A stretch of 51,902 nt of DNA. Source: Actinomortierella ambigua. Its lineage: Eukaryota; Mortierellomycota; Mortierellomycetes; Mortierellales; Mortierellaceae. The position numbers and the translations under genes are program-made. The DNA lies in the NCBI GenBank assembly GCA_016098155.1, contig JAAAJB010000226.1:1-51902 (forward strand). Direction: 5' to 3'. The stretch's first letter is position 1. Each line of letters opens with the position of its first letter. Below the pieces are notes generated by a model. It had not been told where the DNA came from, ran no database searches, and saw only the letters and a program-made list of their open reading frames with translations. Shown here piece after piece: positions 42,689 through 51,902 of this stretch.

Positions 42689-44927
42689 ATGTTCAACCTG
42701 TCCCGTCTGTCGCGATCTGTTGTCAACAAGGCTGTATGTATTCTTCCCTACCCCCCTACTCATGGGAGTTGTTAGCCGCACCAGCAGGAACAATGGAGCA
42801 AGCATTGGGCGAACAGGGGACGGATTTTTCTGTTTGTTTACTTTTCAGGAACACAGAAGCCGTTGCGACGTCCAGGGACATGCCTGTCTGCCCTAACCCT
42901 GCCTGCTCGCATACCCAACAAATCTCGGAGGAATCAGTCTGCCATTGCTTGAGGAAATGAGTTTTTTGCTAACGTTTGCTTCTCTATCCCTTTGCGTCTC
43001 TTGCTGCCTTTTCCCATAGTCGGCCCTTCGCCGCCCCTACAGCTCGGGTGTGAATGGCCCTGTCATCGGTATCGATCTGGGAACAACAAACTCGTGTGTT
43101 GGTATCATGGAGGGAAAGGTTCCCCGTGTGATCGAGAACGCCGAGGGTGCCCGCACTACCCCCTCCGTCGTTGCCTTCACCAAGGACGGTGAGCTCGTTG
43201 TCGGCCAGGCTGCCAAGCGCCAGGCTGTCGTCAACCCCGAGAACACCCTCTATGCCACCAAGCGTCTGATCGGCCGTCTGTACAGCGACTCTGCTGTCCA
43301 GCACGACCTCAAGACCGTCTCCTACAAGATCATCAAGCACTCCAACGGTGATGCTTGGGTCGAGGCCCGTGGCAAGCAGTACTCGCCCTCGCAGATCGGT
43401 GCTTTTGTCCTCGGCAAGATGAAGGAGACCGCCGATGGTTACCTCGGCAAGAAGGTCGGCCATGCTGTCGTCACTGTCCCTGCCTACTTCAACGATGCTC
43501 AGCGTCAGGCCACCAAGGATGCTGGTAAGATTGCCGGTCTGGATGTCCTCCGTGTCATCAACGAGCCCACCGCTGCTGCCCTTGCCTATGGTCTGGACAA
43601 GGAGGGTGACCGTGTTGTCGCCGTCTACGATCTGGGTGGTGGTACTTTCGATATTTCCATTCTGGAGATCCAGAACGGCGTCTTTGAGGTCAAGTCGACC
43701 AACGGTGACACTGCCCTTGGTGGTGAGGATTTCGATGCCATGCTCGTTCGTTTCGTCGTCGACGAGTTCAAGAAGGAGCAGGGTCTCGATCTCTCGAACG
43801 ACCGCATGGCCATCCAGCGTATTCGTGAGTCTGCCGAGAAGGCCAAGATTGAGTTGTCGAGCACTCTCCAGACCGACATCAACCTGCCCTACATCACCGC
43901 CGACGCCACCGGCCCCAAGCACATCAACATCAAGCTTACCCGCTCCAAGTTTGAGGCTCTTGCCAAGGATCTGATCAACCGCACCATCGAGCCCTGCCAG
44001 AAGGCCATCAAGGATGCCGGCGTCGCCACCAGTGAGATCAACGAGGTTGTCCTGGTCGGTGGTATGTCCCGTGTCCCCAAGGTTATTGAGACCGTCAAGC
44101 AGGTCTTTGGCCGTGAGCCCGGCAAGAGCGTCAACCCCGATGAGGCTGTCGCCATCGGTGCTGCCATCCAGGGTGGTGTCTTGGCCGGCTCCGTCACTGA
44201 CATTCTGCTGCTCGATGTCACCCCCCTGTCGCTCGGTATCGAGACTCTCGGCGGTGTCTTCACCCGTCTGATCAACCGCAACACCACCATCCCCACCAAG
44301 AAGTCCCAGGTCTTCTCGACCGCTGCCGATGGCCAGACCCAGGTCCAGGTCCGTGTCTTCCAGGGTGAGCGTGAGCTCGTTCGCGACAACAAGCTGCTGG
44401 GCGACTTTAACCTGCACGGCATCGCCCCTGCCCCCAAGGGCGTTCCTCAGATCGAGGTCTCTTTCGACATTGATGCCGACGGTATTGTGAACGTCTCTGC
44501 CAAGGACAAGGCCACCAACCGCGATCAGTCCATGTCGATTGTTGCGTCGTCGGGTCTGTCGTCGGACGAGATTGAAAAGATGATCAAGGACTCTGAGCTG
44601 TTCGCCGACTCTGATCGCAAGAAGAAGGAGCAGATCGAGGCCACCAACCAGGCCGAGTCGATCATCACGGAGACCGAGAAGCACATGACCGACTTTAAGG
44701 ATCAGCTCGATGCCACCGAGGCCACCAAGATCCGCGAGCAGATCTCCAAGCTCCGTGAGACCCTGGCCAAGGGCGAGACGATCGAGGCTGAGGATATTAA
44801 GAAGGAGTCGACTGAGCTCCAGCAGGGCTCGCTCAAGCTCTTCGAGATGGTCTACAAGCAGAACGCTGCCAACCAGGCCTCGTCTTCCGGTACCACCGTC
44901 GAGAACGAGGAGCCCAAGAAGAACTAA
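42689..44927 (+). CDS. SSC1: Mitochondrial Hsp70 chaperone
   Basis: ATP-driven chaperone of the mitochondrial matrix that powers import through the TIM23 motor and folds imported proteins. Two exons (42689-42733 and 43020-44927) give 650 residues. Exon 1 plus the start of exon 2 encode a basic, Ser-rich mitochondrial presequence ending near RRPYSS. The ATPase domain shows [42 protein letters not shown] and [13 protein letters not shown]. The substrate-binding domain shows the linker region [17 protein letters not shown] and a C-terminal helical lid. The composition ([29 protein letters not shown]) matches the mitochondrial/DnaK branch, and there is no cytosolic EEVD tail. Codon use is strongly biased to C/G-ending codons, as expected for high expression. 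Confidence 0.97.
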
Positions 44928-45574
44928 GCTTCTGACTAGCTTAATTTTTCTGTAGCTTTTTTTTCCTTCCATCTTCCTTTGTTGTCCTTGTCATTTTTTT
45001 TCACCCCTCCCGCACACATGTACCAGTATTCCATCCAGCATCATTCTTTTAATCGATAGACTTTGAATGTAGACCTTGTAAATTTTTTTCGGTGACAAAT
45101 CTTGAAACAACTTTTTTTTGTTCCATGAGATTCTGCCGGGGGCCCCCAATTTTACTTTATTTGTCCTTGGAACTTTGCAGAGTGCGTGTAAATTTGTAAA
45201 GTGTCTCAAGATTTTTTTGCTCACATGGTGCCTTGTATACGGATACAGGCATGCTCTTCCTCTCTGCGCCACTCTTTGAAGAAAAAAAAATCTTCCTATA
45301 TCTATTCAACGACCTTTTTGAGGTCTGCCAATGCCTCCTTTTCCTTCTTGGACATCCCATCCGTTGTACACCAAATAAATATCTTTCATCTCCCGGCTGG
45401 ACTAAAATCATTCTTTTGGGCCAAGAGCATAAAAAATGGTTGGCGCTAGAATTGCATCCAGTTTTCAAATACACACACATACATTCTCTCTCTTCTTACG
45501 CCCTAGCGCATAGATCAGCCTTCACAAAGTCGAATTCGCTCACCTCCTCCACACTCTATCCAAGCGAACCGATC
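44928..45574. other. Intergenic after SSC1
   Basis: T-rich 3' flank of SSC1, then the upstream region of the next F-box gene. The frame of that gene stays open up to 45233, but its composition before 45575 is unlike coding sequence. Confidence 0.5.
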
Positions 45575-47317
45575 ATGGCTCTTCTTGCCAATGCGCACCT
45601 GTTGGCCATTCTCCTGGCTCCATCGCTAGAGAACGCTGAACTCCAGTCGCTCGCTGTTACTTCCAAGAGCATGCACGAGGCATTCTGTCCCTTCCTCTGG
45701 GAAAAAGTGGCCTTTGTGGCATTCTCGACCGCAACGTCTAGCATGCGTGACTATTCCGATCCCGATTTTGCCAAGACCCTTGTAAAACACCGGGAGCATG
45801 TCCGAGAGGTGTGCATCTCTACGGAAACCAACGAATCCAGCGTCCAATCTGAGGTTTATACCAACCTATCGGTTTTCCTCGACATTGTAAAGAAGCTCTG
45901 CCCCAATATCATTCGTCTCGACGCCTTTTACGATTCATTTCGTGCTAGCCCAATTGCCGACTTTATGGATACGTACCGCCACAATCTCCTGTCCGTTCAC
46001 TTGAAGCTTCATGACTTGTCGAATGGAACGTGGACAAAGTGCCTGAAAGCATTGAGCGGAATCGACAGGTTGAGAAAGTTGAAGATTGACAACCTCCCAA
46101 TGTTTATCGTTTTTGTTCTTTTGCAAACCTTGCGAACCACGAGCCGTGGTTTGAAGCAGATCGAGTTTGGCATCTGCTCAAGCGCCAGCGAAGGGCTTTC
46201 GAGGCTGGTGGCCAAGCGCGAAGAGTGTCCGCTGGCGGACCGCGATTCTCGACTTGCCGCGTTCCAAGCCATGGTGAACAAGGAATACGAAGGAAAGGGC
46301 GTGGTTCATGTGCTGGATGACTGTTTGCAACTCTTTCAAGACTCTCTTTTACCCGCCAACACCACCACCGACGCCTACTTTGTGCCCGACGCCTTGGCCG
46401 TCCATTTCAACCTTGATGTATGCACAGACACTACAAAGTTGGTTGGGAACACCCTCCTCTTGCTCGGTTTTATGCCAGAAAATTCGCTGAGCCGGCTTGA
46501 ACTTGATAATATGTGCGCCGACGATAGCGTGCTGTCATACATTGCCCTTACCCAAAGGAACCTCAAGTCGCTCCGAGTCGCCCACCTCCAGGCCAACATC
46601 AGCACGGGATCCCTTCAACAGTTGCTGGTCGCTTGCAGGGGCCTAGAGTCGATTGACCTCCTTTCACCTCACCAAATCTCCAACGCCAACGGTGCCTTGA
46701 AGACGCAGTTCACCATGGTGGGCACTGAGCCGCACATCGATGCGTCTGGTCTTGTTAGTGGTGAACGGTGGGGCTGTACCCGGCTCAAGTACTGGAACGT
46801 TCACTTGTCGTCCATTTGCCTCTTGTGTCAAGACAGTAGGCACAGGTCGGTCGACAACAACAAGCCCTTGTTCCCGTCGACCGAGTTTTGGCAGCAGCTG
46901 GGCGAGATGAAACACCTTCGTTACCTTGGGTTTGGACATGACTTGGACCACCGGAGCGGGAGTGCCGACCATTCGCGGTTCCATTGTTTTTTCTTGCATG
47001 ACCCCAACGCCACCAAGGACGATCATTCACCAAGGCTATACGAGACGTGCTCCGATTTCAATGCGGCGGCCGTCAGTCATCTGGTAGGCCTGAAAAATCT
47101 CGAGGAGCTTGCCTTGTGCCACGAGGTGATGCACCAGACAACCAAGGAGTGCCTGCAGCAGTGGAAGGCCATGTGGCCCAAGCTGCGCAAGGTCCATGGA
47201 TGTGCGTTTCGGAACGAACAAGAGGCCACTGACGTTATCCCTGTCCGAGAAAAAGAAAAAAAAAACAGTGAGCTCATCTGTTTCTGTCAGACTCTTTCAC
47301 TAAGGAGCAGAATTTAG
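45575..47317 (+). CDS. F-box/leucine-rich-repeat-like protein
   Basis: Single frame; the ATG at 45575 gives 580 residues. An earlier in-frame Met at 45233 would add 114 residues of unlikely composition, so I chose the later start. The N terminus (LLAPSLENAELQSLAVTSKS then FCPFLWEKVAF) has the fungal F-box-like pattern, followed by degenerate Leu-rich repeats (CLKALSGIDRLRKLKIDNLP, LVGLKNLEELALCHEV). RWGCTRLKYW matches the WGCT.L motif of the F-box protein at 23064, showing they belong to one broad family. Several Cys/His residues near 46810-46990 could be coincidental. Probably an SCF substrate receptor; target unknown. The basic tail may be affected by the last few codons after an A run. Confidence 0.7.
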   Translation: MALLANAHLLAILLAPSLENAELQSLAVTSKSMHEAFCPFLWEKVAFVAFSTATSSMRDYSDPDFAKTLVKHREHVREVCISTETNESSVQSEVYTNLSVFLDIVKKLCPNIIRLDAFYDSFRASPIADFMDTYRHNLLSVHLKLHDLSNGTWTKCLKALSGIDRLRKLKIDNLPMFIVFVLLQTLRTTSRGLKQIEFGICSSASEGLSRLVAKREECPLADRDSRLAAFQAMVNKEYEGKGVVHVLDDCLQLFQDSLLPANTTTDAYFVPDALAVHFNLDVCTDTTKLVGNTLLLLGFMPENSLSRLELDNMCADDSVLSYIALTQRNLKSLRVAHLQANISTGSLQQLLVACRGLESIDLLSPHQISNANGALKTQFTMVGTEPHIDASGLVSGERWGCTRLKYWNVHLSSICLLCQDSRHRSVDNNKPLFPSTEFWQQLGEMKHLRYLGFGHDLDHRSGSADHSRFHCFFLHDPNATKDDHSPRLYETCSDFNAAAVSHLVGLKNLEELALCHEVMHQTTKECLQQWKAMWPKLRKVHGCAFRNEQEATDVIPVREKEKKNSELICFCQTLSLRSRI

Positions 47318-47950
47318 GGAAACCTCAAAGACTGCATATATTTTTTTCTTGCAAAATGCAAACACCTGCGTGACGATGGGCCAATGCGGTCTGAACAGGA
47401 ATCCATAACGTCCGATGAAACCAATGAAGACAGCGTATGTTGTGCTGCAATATTCGCACTCTTGTTCCCATTCATGCTGGTGCTCCCCTGTAATGCTTTG
47501 GATGAGGTGGTGTTACAGCGAGACTCTGGTGAAGTGCTCGTGAGAGGAGCTGGTATCTATCACTTTGATGGACTCAGTCATCCTCGCGCGCGAGGTGAGG
47601 GAGTGAGAGTGAGGATGGGAGAGTGAGTTGTATGCCATGACGTTGCAATACCAACGGTTGCTTCAAGCATAGGAAGGAGGGCTCTGAGAAGAAAGAACAC
47701 GTGCAATCTTAGCGAAGAGGTTTCTTTCTTTTATAAGTTGCCCTGTTTTTGCAGATCACAAAATGGTTGTTGCAGTAAAAAAATAACTCCTAATCAGCAT
47801 AAAAGTGCCCGAGCGGTAAAGATGGTTCGAACTCCTTTTCTTTGAATACCCTTTCCCCCCTCCCGTTCCCTCTTTCCCCTCATTCACTCTTTCTTTCTTT
47901 CCTTTCTCTCCCTTCCCCCTTCTCTATCCATCCATCTTTCTCTCTCCTCT
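47318..47950. other. Intergenic with tRNA-like fragment
   Basis: 3' flank of the F-box gene and promoter of the M13 peptidase. It contains adjacent box A- and box B-like sequences (47805-47835) and a pyrimidine-rich leader (47851-47950). No protein gene supported. Confidence 0.5.
47805..47835 (+). other. Minimal tRNA-like fragment (box A + box B)
   Basis: GTGCCCGAGCGGT, as in the D arm of leucine-type tRNAs, is followed after a few bases by GGTTCGAACTCC, an intact T-arm box B, then TTTTC. The anticodon arm is missing and no acceptor stem can be drawn, so it is not a functional tRNA. It could be a deletion remnant or a Pol III promoter-like element. Confidence 0.4.
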
Positions 47951-48435
47951 ATGAAATTGCGGTGCTCACAATCCTTACTCCTGTCGCTGGGCCTTTGCCT
48001 GGCAGTTGTTTGTGCAAGTCCTTTGCCGGTGGGCTCTAGTCAGTCCTCAGTATGCAGCACTCCAGAATGTGTCGCTACGGCCAACGCCATCTTAAGTGAC
48101 TTGAATCCAAAAGCGGATCCATGCACCGACTTTTTTGAATTTACATGTATGTATTAAGACGATGCTATTTCCACTTCCCCAATGTTCGCTGGCCCATGGA
48201 CTTTTCGACTCTAAAGATTTTATTTTATTTTATTTTTTACCATTGCAATCAGGTGGTGGTTATATCGAGAAGACGGCTATCCCCGAAGGCAAATCCCAGA
48301 TCGGAGCCTTCACGGCCGCGCGCCAACGTAACACTGTATGCTTAGAGAACAGATGTACACAGAGGCGATATGTTTCCCAGGATCTCATACTTATCTAAAT
48401 GTTTTACTCGACCCTTCTTCTTCTTCTTCTTCTTC

Positions 48436-48500
<65 letters not shown>

Positions 48501-50766
48501 TCTCCTCTCGTTCCTTTAGGACCTGATTCATTCAATCTTGACAGATTCGACAGAGAAGCTTTTGCAGCTGGATGGATCGACAGAGGTTGAGGCAGCACGC
48601 AGGAATATCGAGAAAATGCAGAGCCTGTTTGCATCTTGCATGAACGAGGACCGCCTTACCCAAGCAGGGCGACAACCGTTATATGATCAAGTTAGGCGGC
48701 TGCTTGATATTTTCCCAGTCCAGAATAGCCATCTTCTCCCGGCATTTTCCTCCAATACCCCTGAGCATGAGACCCCACAGCAGAAGACGAAGAAGAGGAG
48801 AAAGCGTGATGATGTCAGTAGCGGAGCTGGGAGCACGGACAGCGATGCCAATAACCAGACGGCATCGATGCCACCACCCCCCGTCGCCGTTGCATCCGTA
48901 ATAGATCAAACGACCTTGGCCGAGGTACTAGCCTTTCTGGAAAGTATAAACGTGGACAAGTTTCTACAAATGAGCGTCGGCACGGACCCAATCGATCCAA
49001 CGATCAACGGCATGACCATCGGCGAAAGTGGGCTCGGCTTGCCGTCCAAACAATACTACCACGACAATGCCACCATGGACGCGTACCATAGCCTTATCCA
49101 GACATTGTTCTCAACAGTCCTTGGGCCTGGGCCGATCGACGCCGCCACCACCGACGACGCCGCTTTAAAAATCGATGCGGTGCAGATCGCGCAGACCGTT
49201 ATCGACTTTGAGGTACGTCTGGCCGAGATCATGACCGAGCCCCAGGACCTCCGGAACGCAAAGCTGCGCACCAACCCACGAACGCTCGACCAACTATCAG
49301 CGCTGAACCCTACCGTCGACTGGCCCGGCCTGCTGGAGCAGGTTGTCGGGTCCACGTTGATGAACAGTAGGAATGTGATAGTGACTTCCCCCACGTACCA
49401 AACCAAGCTCGCACAGCTGGTAGGACAAACGGATGTGACGACGTTGCAAAACTACTTTGCGTGGAAAATGATCCATGAGATGACAAGCTATCTGTCGCCG
49501 GCGTTGCGCAAACCGCTCGATGAGTTTGATGCGGTGATGAAGGGCGTTCCCGTGGACAAACTACCCGAGCGGTGGGAGACCTGTGTGGACACGGTGAGCG
49601 GCATGTTGAGTGGGGTAGTCGGGCACTACTACGTCCTGCTCGGGTTTTCGGGCAGCAGCAAGAACCAGAGCGATGACATTGTGACGGCGTTGCGGCAGCA
49701 ATATGTCGAGAGCATGCCAAAACTGGACTGGTTGGATCCGCCGACGCGCGAGCAGGCGGTGTTGAAGCTGAATGCGATGATGCAAAAAGTCGGCTACTCG
49801 ACCGTGTCGCCTAACATTGCCTCGCCACAGTCGTTGGCCGAGTATTATAATGGGTTGGAGATGACCGCCGAGGATTATTTCGGCAACCACGTACGCAGTC
49901 GCGTCTGGAACACTCGCCGGGACAATACGCGTGCAGGCCTCCCCGTCGATCGGATGGAGTGGCATATGAGCCCGCAGACGGTGAATGCGTATTACAATCG
50001 AGGTGCAAACGAGATTGTCTTCCCGGCCGGTATCTTGCAGCCGCCATTCTTTTCAGGCTCGAACCCAGAGTACCTCAACTTTGGCGGTATTGGTGCTGTG
50101 GCTGGCCATGAGCTGACGCATGGCTTTGACAACAATGGAAGGCTTTATGACGCCAATGGCGCCTATGCCAATGTAGGTCCTTTTTTCTTCTTCTCATCTT
50201 TCACTATTTTACCCCCATTTTTTTTTCACTCTGAACCCAGCAGACAATACTCAAAAAATTTTCTCTTCTCTTCTCTTCTCTCTCTCTATCTTTTTTAGTG
50301 GTGGACGGCAGAGACGATGGAAAAGTTTGAGCAGCGAGCACAGTGCTTTGTGAAGCAATACGCCAACTTTACGGTCCCCAATCTGGATGGCGGGGTGGAG
50401 CATGTGAATGGAGAGCTGACTCTTCCCGAGAATCTGGCAGACAATGGCGGGCTGAAGAAGGCATATGAGGCCTGGCAACGGCGGTGGGCCAACTCGGCAT
50501 CGTCGCAGCAAGGAGCAGATGCGAACCAGTTGCTGGCGGGGTTGGAGGCGTACACGCGGGAGCAGCTTTTCTTCATCTCATTTGGGCGGCTGTGGTGCTC
50601 CAAGGCGTTGCCGCAATTCGAGCTCAAGAAGGTGCGGACGGACCCGCACTCGCCGAACCGATGGCGTGTGGTGGGAGTGGTGCAAAACTCGCGAATGTTT
50701 GCCGAGGCGTTCCACTGTGCCGAGGGCACACCGATGAACCCCAAGGACAAGTGCGAGATCTGGTGA
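47951..50766 (+). CDS. Secreted M13 family zinc metallopeptidase (neprilysin-like)
   Basis: Zinc endopeptidase that cleaves peptides outside the cell or in the secretory pathway. Four exons (47951-48146, 48253-48335, 48520-50172, 50299-50766) with consistent phase give 799 residues. It starts with a cleavable signal peptide (LLLSLGLCLAVVCAS), not the type II membrane anchor of animal neprilysins. DPCTDFFEFTCGGY near residue 57 is the conserved M13 N terminus. NAYYNRGANEIVFPAGILQP leads to the zinc motif HELTH (residues 623-627), and ENLADNGG supplies the third ligand Glu688 and Asp692. It ends in CEIW, like the family's C-terminal Cys-x-x-Trp. All catalytic residues are intact. A Lys/Arg-rich insert (KKRRKRDD, about 48787-48812) interrupts the N-terminal lobe. 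Intron 2 carries TTC and CT repeats. Confidence 0.93.
48414..48494. repeat. (TTC)n(CT)n microsatellite in M13 intron 2
   Basis: TTC trinucleotides followed by about 55 bases of pure CT, close to the acceptor at 48519, where it may act as the polypyrimidine tract. Confidence 0.85.
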
Positions 50767-51007
50767 AGAGAGAGAGGGAGAGAAAGAGAGAGGGGGAGAA
50801 GGAGAGAAAAAGAGAGGGGGAGAGGGAGAGAAAAAGAGAGAGAGGATATGCAGGGTGTGGGGTATACGCACAGTATATTTCAACTAATATAGGACAAGTT
50901 TAAGCTTGTCATATCTCTAGAACTCTACACTAAAATGCAGAATATGAGAGGGTGGTGGACTTCAAAAAAAAGGGGGGGGGGGAGGGTTCTATGGAGCCGT
51001 GAGAGCT

Positions 51008-51039
<32 letters not shown>

Positions 51040-51902
51040 AGGATCGACTCGGTGGTAAAACATTACCCACATCCATGAGCAAAACATATACTTACCTTCT
51101 TCTCATTCTTTTCTTGTGGAGAGAGGGCATGTGTGAGGAGAGGGATGGTGTGAAAAATAGAGACTGGTCGGGAGCGAAGAGTGCCTCTTTATAGTGAGAT
51201 CTCGATATCCGAGTTGAGTGTCGCATGAATATGTAGACACTACACAGCATTTGTCCTCTTGTCTTTGCCTTATTTTTACTATAGTGTGTACAGCAGTCAA
51301 ACAGGTCAAGCCGGACGGCGTAGACTACGGTTGCATGCTAGAGCACTCAAGACTCAGGATGCTATTGAAGCTGTAAGGAAAGAGAGTCTCATGCAGGCCT
51401 TCTAGAAAGACGCCCTCACCCCCTGAAAAAAATAATACAATCGATCTTTACTCACATGAGCACAAGAGTTTCTGTCGACTTTCCACAATCAGCCCTATCT
51501 GCCTTCTTCAATCAAAGAAAGGGGCTGTACTGTATTTCAAACTCCGTTGGGCGCAAGGAAGCAGTGCATGCAGGGGTGCTCAGGTGGTCTGCGACCTCTT
51601 TTTTTTTCATCTCATGTCGACCAAAAGTAGTTAAATATATTTATTGATAGCGTTGCCGAATGACAACGCCAAGATCTTTTCTTGTGTTTTGAACGTGACT
51701 CCCAAAAGAAAAACCAAAGAAAGGGCTTGCTCTCTATCTACTTGCAAGAAAAGGGTGTGGAGGGATGGAATCTCTTGAGTCCCTAGCGTCGTCGAACAAT
51801 AGGCTTTAGCCGTCATTTCATTCGGCAACGCTATCTATTATTCTTAGCCAGAGACCCTGTATGTGTATAATAACAACAGTGTATCCAGAGTTTGGAGAGA
51901 AT
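50767..51902. other. Right-end intergenic region with MITE-like element
   Basis: GA-rich repeats right after the M13 stop (50767-50844), another GA tract at 51008-51035, a G run near 50972-50981 and the inverted-repeat element at 51646-51835. No protein gene supported. Confidence 0.5.
51646..51835. mobile_element. MITE-like element, 190 bp with 18-bp TIRs
   Basis: GATAGCGTTGCCGAATGA at 51646-51663 has its exact reverse complement at 51818-51835. The flanks read TATT on both sides (51642-51645 and 51836-51839), a possible 4-base target duplication. There is no coding capacity. The size and structure fit a small non-autonomous DNA transposon; only one copy is visible in this window. Confidence 0.5.

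Noticed and set aside
42984..44972. A 662-codon open frame on the strand opposite SSC1
   Set aside because: Long antisense frames opposite Hsp70 genes are a well-known by-product of their codon bias (C/G at third positions). The translation is a Leu/Gly/Asp/Val-rich mirror of the Hsp70 codons with no domain.
45233..45574. N-terminal extension of the F-box gene at 45575
   Set aside because: In frame but Leu/Phe/Lys-rich from T- and A-rich 5' flank; the F-box-like region starts right after the ATG at 45575.
1..51902. CRISPR array, bacterial operons or rRNA genes
   Set aside because: No regularly spaced direct repeats with unique spacers, no Shine-Dalgarno-linked gene strings and no rRNA-like sequence; the introns and gene types are fungal.

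Overview
The window reads as a filamentous fungal genome segment. Genes carry short GT..AG introns with long pyrimidine tracts, coding regions are GC-richer than their surroundings, and intergenic DNA is full of homopolymers and (CT)n, (GT)n and (GA)n tracts. The F-box/leucine-rich proteins with a recurring 'WGCT.L' motif, together with the overall style, suggest an early-diverging fungus such as Mortierellomycotina. That placement is inference, not proof. A run of 10 Ns at 38296-38305 shows this is a gapped scaffold.

Layout. 1-7340 is repeat-rich and almost gene-free; at most one short terminal exon may lie at its left edge. Next come a C2H2 zinc-finger regulator (7452-9848, +), a GPI-anchored NodB/chitin-deacetylase-like protein that has lost its catalytic motifs (10997-12917, +), mitochondrial lipoyl synthase (15606-13554, -), mitochondrial MTO1/GidA (19658-16681, -) and, divergent from it, methylenetetrahydrofolate reductase (19976-22580, +). 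An F-box/LRR-like gene follows (23064-24446, +). After 3.6 kb without a convincing gene there are two broken genes facing each other: the first exon of an OPT oligopeptide transporter (28105-28391, +) and the first two exons of a DUS4-type tRNA dihydrouridine synthase (29131-28682, -). Then come an unrecognised Lys/Asp-repeat coiled-coil protein (29704-31281, +), a tRNA-Cys(GCA), a low-complexity F-box protein (33922-35928, +), three minus-strand paralogues joining an F-box to an XPA-like zinc module (38030-36147, 39910-38540, 41981-40668), mitochondrial Hsp70 SSC1 (42689-44927, +), another F-box/LRR-like gene (45575-47317, +) and a secreted M13 metallopeptidase (47951-50766, +). A MITE-like element with 18-bp terminal inverted repeats lies at 51646-51835.

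Functional themes. LIP5, MTO1 and SSC1 serve mitochondria: lipoate synthesis, tRNA wobble modification, and protein import and folding. MTO1 and MTHFR draw on the same one-carbon donor, 5,10-methylene-THF, and share a 317-bp divergent promoter. Six F-box genes in 24 kb form an accessory block. The most unusual items are the F-box/XPA-like tandem family, the NodB pseudoenzyme, and the convergent junction of two 5' gene fragments, which is a rearrangement or assembly breakpoint.
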